Below the pieces are notes generated by a model. The model was not told the origin of the DNA and searched no databases. It saw nothing but the letters and a program-made list of their open reading frames with translations. A program made the translations under genes and the position numbers. From Cristatella mucedo (Eukaryota > Bryozoa > Phylactolaemata > Cristatellidae), in the NCBI GenBank assembly GCA_009760855.2, contig WPIO01000371.1, positions 1 to 64,000 of the forward strand: 64,000 nt of DNA. The letters are read 5' to 3'. Shown here piece by piece: positions 10,514 through 23,045 of the stretch. How positions within the stretch are numbered: position 1 is the stretch's first letter; each line of letters starts with the position of its first letter.

Positions 10514-13495
10514 TTGTTTAAAGCATTTCGCACGTAAATAACACGTTTCGCACCGATTCGCAGCAGATCGCGGAATATGTAGAAACTTCAAATCTGCATG
10601 TCGGAGCGTGCGCTTGCTGGCAGCAGAGTGCTGCACCTTGTTTAAAGCATTTCGCACGTAAATAACACGTTTCGCACAAGTTCGCAGCAGATCGCGGAAT
10701 ATGTAGAAAAGTTCAAATCTGCATGTCGGAGCGTGTGCTTGCTGGCAGCAGAGTGCTGCACCTTGTTTAAAAGCATTTCGCACGTAAATAACACGTTTCG
10801 CACCAGTTTCGCAGCAGATCGCGGAATATGTAGAAACTTCAAATCTGCATGTCGGAGCGTGTGCTTGCTGGCAGCAGAGTGCTGCACCTTGTTTAAAGCA
10901 TTTCGCACGTAAATAACACGTTTCGCACGAGTTCGCAGCAGATCGCGGAATCTGTAGAAAGTTCAAATCTGCATGTCGGAGCGTGTGCTTGCTGGGCAGC
11001 AGAGTGCTGCACCTTGTTTAAAGCATTTCGCACGTAAATAACACGTTTCGCACTAGTTCGCAGCAGATCGCGGAATATGTAGAAACTTCAAATCTGCATG
11101 TCGGAGCGTGAGCTTGCTGGCAGCAGAGTGCTGCACCTTGTTTAAAGCATTTCGCACGTAAATAACACGTTTCGCACCAGTTTGCAGCAGATCGCGGAAT
11201 ATGTAGAAACTTCAAATCTGCATGTCGGAGCGTGTGCTTGCTGGCAGCAGAGTGCTGCACCTTGTTTAAAGCATTTCGCACGTAAATAACACGTTTCGCA
11301 CCAGTTCGCAGCAGATCGCGGAATATGTAGAAACTTCAAATCTGCATGTCGGAGCGTGCGCTTGCTGGCAGCAGAGTGCTGCACCTTGTTTAAAGCATTT
11401 CGCACGTAAATAACACGTTTTGCACGAGTTTGCAGCAGATCGCGGAATATGTAGAAAATTTCAAATCTGCATGTCGGAGCGTGTGCTTGCTGGCAGCAGA
11501 GTGCTGCACCTTGTTTAAAGCATTTCGCACGTAAATAACACGTTTCGCACCAAGTCGCAGCAGATCGCGGAATATGTAGAAACTTCAAATCTGCATGTCG
11601 GAGCGTGTGCTGGCTGGCAGCAGAGTGCTGCACCTTGTTTAAAGCATTTCGCACGTAAATAACACGTTTCGCACCAGTTTGCAGCAGATCGCGGAATATG
11701 TAGAAACTTCAAATCTGCATGTCGGAGCGTGTGCTTGCTGGCAGCAGAGTGCTGCACCTTGTTTAAAGCATTTCGCACGTAAATAACACGTTTCGCTCCA
11801 GTTCGCAGCAGATCGCGGAATATGTAGAAACTTCAAATCTGCATGTCGGAGCGTGTGCTTGCTGGCAGCAGAGTGCTGCACCTTGTTTAAAGCATTTCGC
11901 ACGTAAATAACACGTTTCGCACCAGTTCGCAGCAGATCGCGGAATATGTAGAAACTTCAAATCTGCATGTCGGAGCGTGTGCTGGCTTGCAGCAGAGTGC
12001 TGCACCTTGTTTAAAGCATTTCGCACGTAAATAACACGTTTCGCACCAGTTTGCAGCAGATCGCGGAATATGTAGAAACTTCAAATCTGCATGTCGGAGC
12101 GTGTGCTTGCTGGCAGCAGAGTGCTGCACCTTGTTTAAAGCATTTCGCACGTAAATAACACGTTTCGCACCAGTTCGCAGCAGATCGCGGAATATGTAGA
12201 AACTTCAAATCTGCATGTCGGAGCGTGTGCTGGCTGGCAGCAGAGTGCTGCACCTTGTTTAAAGCATTTCGCACGTAAATAACACGTTTCGCACCAGTTC
12301 GCAGCAGATCGCGGAATATGTAGAAACTTCAAATCTGCATGTCGGAGCGTGAGCTTGCTGGCAGCAGAGTGCTGCACCTTGTTTAAAGCATTTCGCACGT
12401 AAATAACACGTTTCGCACTAGTTTGCAGCAGATCGCGGAATATGTAGAAACTTCAAATCTGCATGTCGGAGCGTGAGCTTGCTGGCAGCAGAGTGCTGCA
12501 CCTTGTTTAAAGCATTTCGCACGTAAATAACACGTTTTGCACCAGTTCGCAGCAGATCGCGGAATATGTAGAAACTTCAAATCTGCATGTCGGAGCGTGT
12601 GCTTGCTGGCAGCAGAGTGCTGCACCTTGTTTAAAGCATTTCGCACGTAAATAACACGTTTCGCACCAGTTCGCAGCAGATCGCGGAATATGTAGAAAGT
12701 TCAAATCTGCATGTCGGAGCGTGTGCTGGCTGGCAGCAGAGTGCTGCACCTTGTTTAAAGCATTTCGCACGTAAATAACACGTTTCGCACCAGTTCGCAG
12801 CAGATCGCGGAATATGTAGAAACTTCAAATCTGCATGTCGGAGCGGTGGCTTGCTGGCAGCAGAGTGCTGCACCTTGTTTAAAGCATTTCGCACGTAAAT
12901 AACACGTTTCGCACCAGTTCGCAGCAGATCGCGGAATATGTAGAAACTTCAAATCTGCATGTCGGAGCGTGAGCTTGCTGGCAGCAGAGTGCTGCACCTT
13001 GTTTAAAGCATTTCGCACGTAAATAACACGTTTCGCACGAGTTCGCAGCAGATCGCGGAATATGTAGAAACTTCAAATCTGCATGTCGGAGCGTGCGCTT
13101 GCTGGCAGCAGAGTGCTGCACCTTGTTTAAAGCATTTCGCACGTAAATAACACGTTTCGCACCAAGTTCGCAGCAGATCGCGGAATATGTAGAAACTTCA
13201 AATCTGCATGTCGGAGCGTGAGCTTGCTGGCAGCAGAGTGCTGCACCTTGTTTAAAGCATTTCGCACGTAAATAACACGTTTCGCTTCAGTTTGCAGCAG
13301 ATCGCGGAATATGTAGAAACTTCAAATCTGCATGTCGGAGCGTGAGCTTGCTGGCAGCAGAGTGCTGCACCTTGTTTAAAGCATTTCGCACGTAAATAAC
13401 ACGTTTCGCACCAGTTCGCAGCAGATCGCGGAATATGTAGAAACTTCAAATCTGCATGTCGGAGCGTGAGCTTGCTGGCAGCAGAGTGCTGCACC

Positions 13496-13611
13496 TTGTT
13501 TAAAGCATTTCGCACGTAAATAACACGTTTCGCACGAGTTCGCAGCAGATCGCGGAATCTGTAGAAACTTCAAATCTGCATGTCGGAGCGTGCGCAGCAG
13601 AGTGCTGCACC
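13496..13611. repeat. Truncated unit, 116 bp (8-bp deletion)
   Basis: GAGCGTGCG is followed immediately by CAGCAGAGTGC near 13587-13604, so the CTTGCTGG octamer is missing. The loss lies in the same segment that gains bases in many other units. Confidence 0.85.
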
Positions 13612-16597
13612 TTGTTTAAAGCATTTCGCACGTAAATAACACGTTTCGCACCAGTTTGCAGCAGATCGCGGAATATGTAGAAACTTCAAATCTGCATGTC
13701 GGAGCGTGTGCTTGCTTGCAGCAGAGTGCTGCACCCTTGTTTAAAGCATTTCGCACGTAAATAACACGTTTCGCACCAGTTCGCAGCAGATCGCGGAATA
13801 TGTAGAAACTTCAAATCTGCATGTCGGAGCGTGTGCTGGCTTGCAGCAGAGTGCTGCACCTTGTTTAAAGCATTTCGCACGTAAATAACACGTTTCGCAC
13901 CAGTTTTTCGCAGCAGATCGCGGAATATGTAGAAACTTCAAATCTGCATGTCGGAGCGTGAGCTTGCTGGCAGCAGAGTGCTGCACCTTGTTTAAAGCAT
14001 TTCGCACGTAAATAAAACGTTTCGCACTAGTTCGCAGCAGATCGCGGAATATGTAGAAACTTCAAATCTGCATGTCGGAGCGTGTGCTTGCTGGCAGCAG
14101 AGTGCTGCACCTTGTTTAAAGCATTTCGCACGTAAATAACACGTTTCGCACGAGTTCGCAGCAGATCGCGGAATCTGTAGAAAGTTCAAATCTGCATGTC
14201 GGAGCGTGTGCTTGCTTGCAGCAGAGTGCTGCACCTTGTTTAAAGCATTTCGCACGTAAATAACACGTTTCGCACCAGTTCGCAGCAGATCGCGGAATAT
14301 GTAGAAACTTCAAATCTGCATGTCGGAGCGTGAGCTTGCTGGCAGCAGAGTGCTGCACCTTGTTTAAAGCATTTCGCACGTAAATAACACGTTTCGCACC
14401 AGTTCGCAGCAGATCGCGGAATATGTAGAAAGTTTAAATCTGCATGTCGGAGCGTGTGCTTGCTGGCAGCAGAGTGCTGCACCTTGTTTAAAGCATTTCG
14501 CACGTAAATAACACGTTTTTCGCACCAGTTTCGCAGCAGATCGCGGAATATGTAGAAACTTCAAATCTGCATGTCGGAGCGTGTGCTTGCTGGCAGCAGA
14601 GTGCTGCACCTTGTTTAAAGCATTTCGCACGTAAATAACACGTTTCGCACCAGTTCGCAGCAGATCGCGGAATATGTAGAAACTTCAAATCTGCATGTCG
14701 GAGCGTGTGCTGGCTGGCAGCAGAGTGCTGCACCTTGTTTAAAGCATTTCGCACGTAAATAACACGTTTCGCACCAGTTCGCAGCAGATCGCGGAATATG
14801 TAGAAACTTCAAATCTGCATGTCGGAGCGTGAGCTTGCTGGCAGCAGAGTGCTGCACCTTGTTTAAAGCATTTCGCACGTAAATAACACGTTTCGCACGA
14901 GTTTGCAGCAGATCGCGGAATATGTAGAAACTTCAAATCTGCATGTCGGAGCGTGAGCTTGCTGGCAGCAGAGTGCTGCACCTTGTTTAAAGCATTTCGC
15001 ACGTAAATAACACGTTTCGCACCCACCAGTTCGCAGCAGATCGCGGAATATGTAGAAACTTCAAATCTGCATGTCGGAGCGTGAGCTTGCTGGCAGCAGA
15101 GTGCTGCACCTTGTTTAAAGCATTTCGCACGTAAATAACACGTTTCGCACCAGTTCGCAGCAGATCGCGGAATATGTAGAAACTTCAAATCTGCATGTCG
15201 GAGCGTGAGCTTGCTGGCAGCAGAGTGCTGCACCTTGTTTAAAGCATTTCGCACGTAAATAACACGTTTCGCACTAGTTCCAGCAGATCGCGGAATATGT
15301 AGAAACTTCAAATCTGCATGTCGGAGCGTGAGCTTGCTGGCAGCAGAGTGCTGCACCTTGTTTAAAGCATTTCGCACGTAAATAACACGTTTCGCACGAG
15401 TTCGCAGCAGATCGCGGAATATGTAGAAACTTCAAATCTGCATGTCGGAGCGTGTGCTTGCTGGCAGCAGAGTGCTGCACCTTGTTTAAAGCATTTCGCA
15501 CGTAAATAACACGTTTCGCACCAGTTTGCAGCAGATCGCGGAATATGTAGAAACTTCAAATCTGCATGTCGGAGCGTGAGCTTGCTGGCAGCAGAGTGCT
15601 GCACCTTGTTTAAAGCATTTCGCACGTAAATAACACGTTTCGCACGAGTTCGCAGCAGATCGCGGAATATGTAGAAACTTCAAATCTGCATGTCGGAGCG
15701 TGAGCTTGCTGGCAGCAGAGTGCTGCACCTTGTTTAAAGCATTTCGCACGTAAATAACACGTTTCGCACCAGTTTCCAGCAGATCGCGGAATATGTAGAA
15801 ACTTCAAATCTGCATGTCGGAGCGTGTGCTGGCTGGCAGCAGAGTGCTGCACCATGTTTAAAGCATTTCGCACGTAAATAACACGTTTCGCACGAGTTCG
15901 CAGCAGATCGCGGAATATGTAGAAACTTCAAATCTGCATGTCGGAGCGTGAGCTTGCTGGCAGCAGAGTGCTGCACCTTGTTTAAAGCATTTCGCACGTA
16001 AATAACACGTTTCGCACCAGTTCGCAGCAGATCGCGGAATATGTAGAAACTTCAAATCTGCATGTCGGAGCGTGAGCTTGCTGGCAGCAGAGTGCTGCAC
16101 CTTGTTTAAAGCATTTCGCACGTAAATAACACGTTTCGCACCAGTTCGCAGCAGATCGCGGAATATGTAGAAACTTCAAATCTGCATGTCGGAGCGTGTG
16201 CTGGCTGGCAGCAGAGTGCTGCACCTTGTTTAAAGCATTTCGCACGTAAATAACACGTTTCGCACGAGTTCGCAGCAGATCGCGGAATATGTAGAAACTT
16301 CAAATCTGCATGTCGGAGCGTGAGCTTGCTGGCAGCAGAGTGCTGCACCTTGTTTAAAGCATTTCGCACGTAAATAACACGTTTCGCACGAGTTCGCAGC
16401 AGATCGCGGAATCTGTAGAAAGTTCAAATCTGCATGTCGGAGCGTGTGCTGGCTTGCAGCAGAGTGCTGCACCTTGTTTAAAGCATTTCGCACGTAAATA
16501 ACACGTTTCGCACCAGTTCGCAGCAGATCGCGGAATATGTAGAAACTTCAAATCTGCATGTCGGAGCGTGTGCTGGCTGGCAGCAGAGTGCTGCACC

Positions 16598-17095
16598 TTG
16601 TTTAAAGCATTTCGCACGTAAATAACACGTTTCGCACCAGTTCGCAGCAGATCGCGGAATATGTAGAAACTTCAAATCTGCATGTCGGAGCGTGCCCTGG
16701 CTGGCAGCAGAGTGCTGCACTTGTTTAAAGCATTTCGCACGTAAATAACACGTTTCGCACGAGTTCGAAGCAGATCGCGGAATCTGTAGAAAGTTCAAAT
16801 CTGCATATCGGAGCGTGTGGTGGCTTGCAGCAGCAGAGTGCTTCACCTTGTTTAAAGCATTTCGCACGTAAATAACACGTTTCGCACCAGTTTGCAGCAG
16901 ATCGCGGAATATGTAGAAACTTCAAATCTGCATGTCGGAGCGTGCGCTTGCTGGCAGCAGAGTGCTGCACCTTGTTTAAAGCATTTCGCACGTAAATAAC
17001 ACGTTTCGCACCAGTTTGCAGCAGATCGCGGAATATGTAGAAACTTCAAATCTGCATGTCGGAGCGTGTGCTTGCTGGCAGCAGAGTGCTGCTCC
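16598..17095. repeat. Higher-order marker block, copy 3
   Basis: Four units in the same order as copies 2 and 5: GTGCCCTGG at 16692 with the short GCTGCACTTG ending; GTTCGAAGCAG, ATCTG, GAAAGTTC, CATATCGG, GTGTGGTGGCTTGCAG (16815) with one added CAG and GTGCTTCACC; CACCAGTTTGCAG with GTGCGCTTG; and CACCAGTTTGCAG with GTGTGCTTG and GCTGCTCC. It differs by GTGTGG instead of GTATGG, the extra CAG at about 16831, and CCAG instead of CTAG in the third unit. It starts 7310 bp, about 59 units, after copy 2. Confidence 0.85.
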
Positions 17096-19575
17096 TTGTT
17101 TAAAGCATTTCGCACGTAAATAACACGTTTCGCACGAGTTCGCAGCAGATCGCGGAATATGTACAAACATCAAACCTGCATGTCGGAGCGTGGGCTTGCT
17201 GGTAGCAGAGTGCTGCAACTTGTTTAAAGCATTTCGCACGTAAATAACACGTTTCGCACCAGTTCGCAGCAGATCGCGGAATATGTAGAAACTTCAAATC
17301 TGCATGTCGGAGCGTGTGCTGGCTTGCAGCAGAGTGCTGCACCTTGTTTAAAGCATTTCGCACGTAAATAACACGTTTCGCACGAGTTCGCAGCAGATCG
17401 CGGAATATGTAGAAACTTCAAATCTGCATGTCGGAGCGTGTGCTTGCTGGCAGCAGAGTGCTGCACCTTGTTTAAAGCATTTCGCACGTAAACAACACGT
17501 TTCGCACCAGTTCGCAGCAGATCGCGGAATATGTAGAAACTTCAAATCTGCATGTCGGAGCGTGTGCTTGCTGGCAGCAGAGTGCTGCACCTTGTTTAAA
17601 GCATTTCGCACGTAAATAACACGTTTCGCACGAGTTCGCAGCAGATCGCGGAATATGTAGAAACTTCAAATCTGCTTGTCGGAGCGCGTGCTTGCTGGCA
17701 GCAGAGTGCTGCACCTTGTTTAAAGCATTTCGCACGTAATAAACACGTCTCGCACGAGTTCGCAGCAGATCGCGGAATATGTAGAAACTTCAAATCTGCA
17801 TGTCGGAGCGTGTGCTTGCTGGCAGCAGAGTGCTGCACCTTGTTTAAAGCATTTCGCACGTAAATAACACGTTTCGCACCAGTTCGCAGCAGATCGCGGA
17901 ATATGTAGAAACTTCAAATCTGCATGTCGGAGCGTGAGCTTGCTGGCAGCAGAGTGCTGCACCTTGTTTAAAGCATTTCGCACGTAAATAACACGTTTCG
18001 CACCAGTTTGCAGCAGATCGCGGAATATGTAGAAACTTCAAATCTGCATGTCGGAGCGTGAGCTTGCTGGCAGCAGAGTGCTGCACCTTGTTTAAAGCAT
18101 TTCGCACGTAAATAACACGTTTCGCACCAGTTCGCAGCAGATCGCGGAATATGTAGAAACTTCAAATCTGCATGTCGGAGCGTGAGCTGGCTGGCAGCAG
18201 AGTGCTGCACCTTGTTTAAAGCATTTCGCACGTAAATAACACGTTTCGCACCAGTTTGCAGCAGATCGCGGAATATGTAGAAACTTCAAATCTGCATGTC
18301 GGAGCGTGTGCTTGCTGGCAGCAGAGTGCTGCACCTTGTTTAAAGCATTTCGCACGTAAATAACACGTTTCGCACCAGTTTCGCAGCAGATCGCGGAATA
18401 TGTAGAAACTTCAAATCTGCATGTCGGAGCGTGAGCTTGCTGGCAGCAGAGTGCTGCACCTTGTTTAAAGCATTTCGCACGTAAATAACACGTTTCGCAC
18501 CAGTTTGCAGCAGATCGCGGAATATGTAGAAACTTCAAATCTGCATGTCGGAGCGTGAGCTTGCTGGCAGCAGAGTGCTGCACCTTGTTTAAAGCATTTC
18601 GCACGTAAATAACACGTTTCGCACCAGTTCGCAGCAGATCGCGGAATCTGTAGAAACTTCAAATCTGCATGTCGGAGCGTGTGCTTGCTTGCAGCAGAGT
18701 GCTGCACCTTGTTTAAAGCATTTCGCACGTAAATAACACGTTTCGCACGAGTTTGCAGCAGATCGCGGAATATGTAGAAACTTCAAATCTGCATGTCGGA
18801 GCGTGTGCTTGCTGGCAGCAGAGTGCTGCACCTTGTTTAAAGCATTTCGCACGTAAATAACACGTTTCGCACGAGTTTGCAGCAGATCGCGGAATCTGTA
18901 GAAACTTCAAATCTGCATGTCGGAGCGTGTGCTTGCTGGCAGCAGAGTGCTGCACCTTGTTTAAAGCATTTCGCACGTAAATAACACGTTTCGCACCAGT
19001 TCGCAGCAGATCGCGGAATATGTAGAAACTTCAAATCTGCATGTCGGAGCGTGTGCTAGCTCGCAGCAGAGTGCTGCACCTTGTTTAAAGCATTTCGCAC
19101 GTAAATAACACGTTTCGCACCAGTTCGCAGCAGATCGCGGAATATGTAGAAACTTCAAATCTGCATGTCGGAGCGTGTGCTGGCTGGCAGCAGAGTGCTG
19201 CACCTTGTTTAAAGCATTTCGCACGTAAATAACACGTTTCGCACGAGTTCGCAGCAGATCGCGGAATATGTAGAAACTTCAAATCTGCATGTCGGAGCGT
19301 GAGCTTGCTGGCAGCAGAGTGCTGCACTTGTTTAAAGCATTTCGCACGTAAATAACACGTTTCGCACGAGTTCGCAGCAGATCGCGGAATCTGTAGAAAG
19401 TTCAAATCTGCATGTCGGAGCGTGTGCTGGCTTGCAGCAGAGTGCTGCACCTTGTTTAAAGCATTTCGCACGTAAATAACACGTTTCGCACCAGTTTGCA
19501 GCAGATCGCGGAATATGTAGAAACTTCAAATCTGCATGTCGGAGCGTGAGCTTGCTGGCAGCAGAGTGCTGCACC
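17096..19575. repeat. Satellite between marker blocks 3 and 4
   Basis: Twenty units. The first is an outlier at about 17160-17221: ATGTACAAACATCAAACC, GTGGGCTTGCTGGTAGCAG and GCTGCAACTTG. Within 600 bp follow GTAAACAACACG (17489), CTGCTTGTCGGAGCGCG (17673) and CGTAATAAACACGTCTCGC (17735). The same set of rare variants reappears around 49.2-50.0 kb. The rest is close to consensus. Confidence 0.88.
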
Positions 19576-20070
19576 TTGTTTAAAGCATTTCGCACGTAAA
19601 TAACACGTTTCGCACCAGTTGGCAGCAGATCGCGGAATATGTAGAAACTTCAAATCTGCGTGTCGGAGCGTGCCCTGGCTGGCAGCAGAGTGCTGCACTT
19701 GTTTAAAGCATTTCGCACGTAAATAACACGTTTCGCACGAGTTCGCAGCAGATCGCGGAATCTGTAGAAAGTTCAAATCTGCATGTCGGAGCGTATGCTT
19801 GCTGGCAGCAGAGTGCTGCACCTTGTTTAAAGCATTTCGCACGTAAATAACACGTTTCGCACTAGTTTGCAGCAGATCGCGGAATATGTAGAAACTTCAA
19901 ATCTGCATGTCGGAGCGTGCGCTTGCTGGCAGCAGAGTGCTGCACCTTGTTTAAAGCATTTCGCACGTAAATAACACGTTTCGCACCAGTTTGCAGCAGA
20001 TCGCGGAATATGTAGAAACTTCAAATCTGCATGTCGGAGCGTGTGCTTGCTGGCAGCAGAGTGCTGCACC
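19576..20070. repeat. Higher-order marker block, copy 4
   Basis: Order of units: CAGTTGGCAGCAG, CTGCGTGTCGG, GTGCCCTGG (19670) and the short GCTGCACTTG ending; ATCTG, GAAAGTTC and GTATGCTTG (19793); CACTAGTTTGCAG with GTGCGCTTG; CACCAGTTTGCAG with GTGTGCTTG. Compared with copies 2, 3 and 5 it has lost CATATCGG, GGTGG and the CTTCACC and GCTCC endings, as if partly converted back toward consensus. It begins 2978 bp, 24 units plus 2 bp, after copy 3. Confidence 0.8.
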
Positions 20071-22550
20071 TTGTTTAAAGCATTTCGCACGTAAATAACA
20101 CGTTTCGCACGAGTTCGCAGCAGATCGCGGAATCTGTAGAAAGTTCAAATCTGCATGTCGGAGCGTGTGCTGGCTTGCAGCAGAGTGCTGCACCTTGTTT
20201 AAAGCATTTCGCACGTAAATAACACGTTTCGCACCAGTTCGCAGCAGATCGCGGAATATGTAGAAACTTCAAATCTGCATGTCGGAGCGTGTGCTTGCTG
20301 GCAGCAGAGTGCTGCACCTTGTTTAAAGCATTTCGCACGTAAATAACACGTTTCGCACGAGTTCGCGGCAGATCGCGGAATATGTAGAAACTTCAAATCT
20401 GCATGTCGGAGCGTGAGCTTGCTGGCAGCAGAGTGCTGCACCTTGTTTAAAGCATTTCGCACGTAAATAACACGTTTCGCACCAGTTCGCAGCAGATCGC
20501 GGAATATGTAGAAACTTCAAATCTGCATGTCGGAGCGTGTGCTTGCTGGCAGCAGAGTGCTGCACCTTGTTTAAAGCATTTCGCACGTAAATAACACGTT
20601 TCGCACGAGTTCGCAGCAGATCGCGGAATATGTAGAAACTTCAAATCTGCATGTCGGAGCGTGAGCTTGCTGGCAGCAGAGTGCTGCACCTTGTTTAAAG
20701 CATTTCGCACGTAAATAACACGTTTCGCACCAGTTCGCAGCAGATCGCGGAATATGTAGAAACTTCAAATCTGCATGTCGGAGCGTGAGCTTGCTGGCAG
20801 CAGAGTGCTGCACCTTGTTTAAAGCATTTCGCACGTAAATAACACGTTTCGCACCAGTTTGCAGCAGATCGCGGAATATGTAGAAACTTCAAATCTGCAT
20901 GTCGGAGCGTGAGCTGGCTGGCAGCAGAGTGCTGCACCTTGTTTAAAGCATTTCGCACGTAAATAACACGTTTCGCACCAGTTCGCAGCAGATCGCGGAA
21001 TATGTAGAAACTTCAAATCTGCATGTCGGAGCGTGAGCTTGCTGGCAGCAGAGTGCTGCACCTTGTTTAAAGCATTTCGCACGTAAATAACACGTTTCGC
21101 ACCAGTTCGCAGCAGATCGCGGAATATGTAGAAACTTCAAATCTGCATGTCGGAGCGTGAGCTTGCTGGCAGCAGAGTGCTGCACCTTGTTTAAAGCATT
21201 TCGCACGTAAATAACACGTTTCGCACCAGTTTGCAGCAGATCGCGGAATATGTAGAAACTTCAAATCTGCATGTCGGAGCGTGTGCTTGCTGGCAGCAGA
21301 GTGCTGCACCTTGTTTAAAGCATTTCGCACGTAAATAACACGTTTCGCACCAAATCGCAGCAGATCGCGGAATATGTAGAAACTTCAAATCTGCATGTCG
21401 GAGCGTGAGCTTGCTGGCAGCAGAGTGCTGCACCTTGTTTAAAGCATTTCGCACGTAAATAACACGTTTCGCACCAGTTCGCAGCAGATCGCGGAATATG
21501 TAGAAACTTCAAATCTGCATGTCGGAGCGTGAGCTTGCTGGCAGCAGAGTGCTGCACCTTGTTTAAAGCATTTCGCACGTAAATAACACGTTTCGCACGA
21601 GTTCGCAGCAGATCGCGGAATCTGTAGAAAGTTCAAATCTGCATGTCGGAGCGTGTGCTGGCTTGCAGCAGAGTGCTGCACCTTGTTTAAAGCATTTCGC
21701 ACGTAAATAACACGTTTCGCACGAGTTCGCAGCAGATCGCGGAATATGTAGAAACTTCAAATCTGCATGTCGGAGCGTGCGCTTGCTGGCAGCAGAGTGC
21801 TGCACCTTGTTTAAAGCATTTCGCACGTAAATAACACGTTTCGCACGAGTTTGCAGCAGATCGCGGAATATGTAGAAACTTCAAATCTGCATTTCGGAGC
21901 GTGCCCTGGCTGGCAGCAGAGTGCTGCACCTTGTTTAAAGCATTTCGCACGTAAATAACACGTTTCGCACCAATTCGCAGCAGATCGCGGAATATGTAGA
22001 AACTTCAAATCTGCATGTCGGAGCGTGAGCTTGCTGGCAGCAGAGTGCTGCTCCTTGTTTAAAGCATTTCGCACGTAAATAACACGTTTCGCACCAGTTC
22101 GCAGCAGATCGCGGAATATGTAGAAACTTCAAATCTGCATGTCGGAGCGTGTGCTTGCTGGCAGCAGAGTGCTGCACCTTGTTTAAAGCATTTCGCACGT
22201 AAATAACACGTTTCGCACCAATTCGCAGCAGATCGCGGAATATGTAGAAACTTCAAATCTGCATGTCGGAGCGTGAGCTTGCTGGCAGCAGAGTGCTGCA
22301 CCTTGTTTAAAGCATTTCGCACGTAAATAACACGTTTCGCACGAGTTCGCAGCAGATCGCGGAATCTGTAAAAAGTTCAAATCTGCATGTCGGAGCGTGT
22401 TCTGGCTTGCAGCAGAGTGCTGCACCTTGTTTAAAGCATTTCGCACGTAAATAACACGTTTCGCACCAGTTCGCAGCAGATCGCGAAATCTGTAGAATGT
22501 TCAAATCTGCATGTCGGAGCGTGTGCTGGCTTGCAGCAGAGTGCTGCACC
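20071..22550. repeat. Satellite between marker blocks 4 and 5
   Basis: Twenty units, all very near 124 bp. A partial echo of the block is present at about 21840-22050: CATTTCGG with GTGCCCTGG at 21901, then CACCAATTCG and GCTGCTCC at 22050, which is 6 units before copy 5. ATCTGTAAAAAGTTC with GTGTTCTGGCTTGCAG (about 22363-22410) and CGAAATCTGTAGAATGTTC (about 22484-22502) are private to this stretch, except for one copy each at 23.1 and 51.9 kb. No gene. Confidence 0.88.
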
Positions 22551-23045
22551 TTGTTTAAAGCATTTCGCACGTAAATAACACGTTTCGCACCAGTTGGCAG
22601 CAGATCGCGGAATATGTAGAAACTTCAAATCTGCGTGTCGGAGCGTGCCCTGGCTGGCAGCAGAGTGCTGCACTTGTTTAAAGCATTTCGCACGTAAATA
22701 ACACGTTTCGCACGAGTTCGAAGCAGATCGCGGAATCTGTAGAAAGTTCAAATCTGCATATCGGAGCGTATGGTGGCTTGCAGCAGAGTGCTTCACCTTG
22801 GTTAAAGCATTTCGCACGTAAATAACACGTTTCGCACTAGTTTGCAGCAGATCGCGGAATATGTAGAAACTTCAAATCTGCATGTCGGAGCGTGCGCTTG
22901 CTGGCAGTAGAGTGCTGCACCTTGTTTAAAGCATTTCGCACGTAAATAACACGTTTCGCACCAGTTTGCAGCAGATCGCGGAATATGTAGAAACTTCAAA
23001 TCTGCATGTCGGAGCGTGTGCTTGCTGGCAGCAGAGTGCTGCTCC
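22551..23045. repeat. Higher-order marker block, copy 5 (most complete)
   Basis: The four units are: CAGTTGGCAGCAG, CTGCGTGTCGG, GTGCCCTGG (22645) and short GCTGCACTTG; GTTCGAAGCAG, ATCTG, GAAAGTTC, CATATCGG, GTATGGTGGCTTGCAG (GTATGG at 22767) and GTGCTTCACCTTGG; CACTAGTTTGCAG, GTGCGCTTG and GGCAGTAGAG; CACCAGTTTGCAG, GTGTGCTTG and GCTGCTCC. It starts 2975 bp, 24 units minus 1 bp, after copy 4. Its last three units share even private changes (GGTTAAAGC, GCAGTAGAG) with copy 1, 16 kb away. Confidence 0.88.

Larger units (their letters stand above)
9784..16597. repeat. Satellite between marker blocks 2 and 3
   Basis: About 55 units, mostly near consensus. Irregularities: a stretched CTTGAGTTTTTAAAGC at about 10279-10294, shortened units at 10408-10513 and 13496-13611, CGTTTCGCTTCAG near 13272-13284, an added CACC in CGCACCCACCAG near 15018-15029, and T-run expansions near 13903 and 14515. 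GAAAGTTC units occur singly near 10965, 12685, 14180 and 16420. A marker block might have been expected near 12-14 kb if spacing were regular, but I saw none. Confidence 0.88.
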
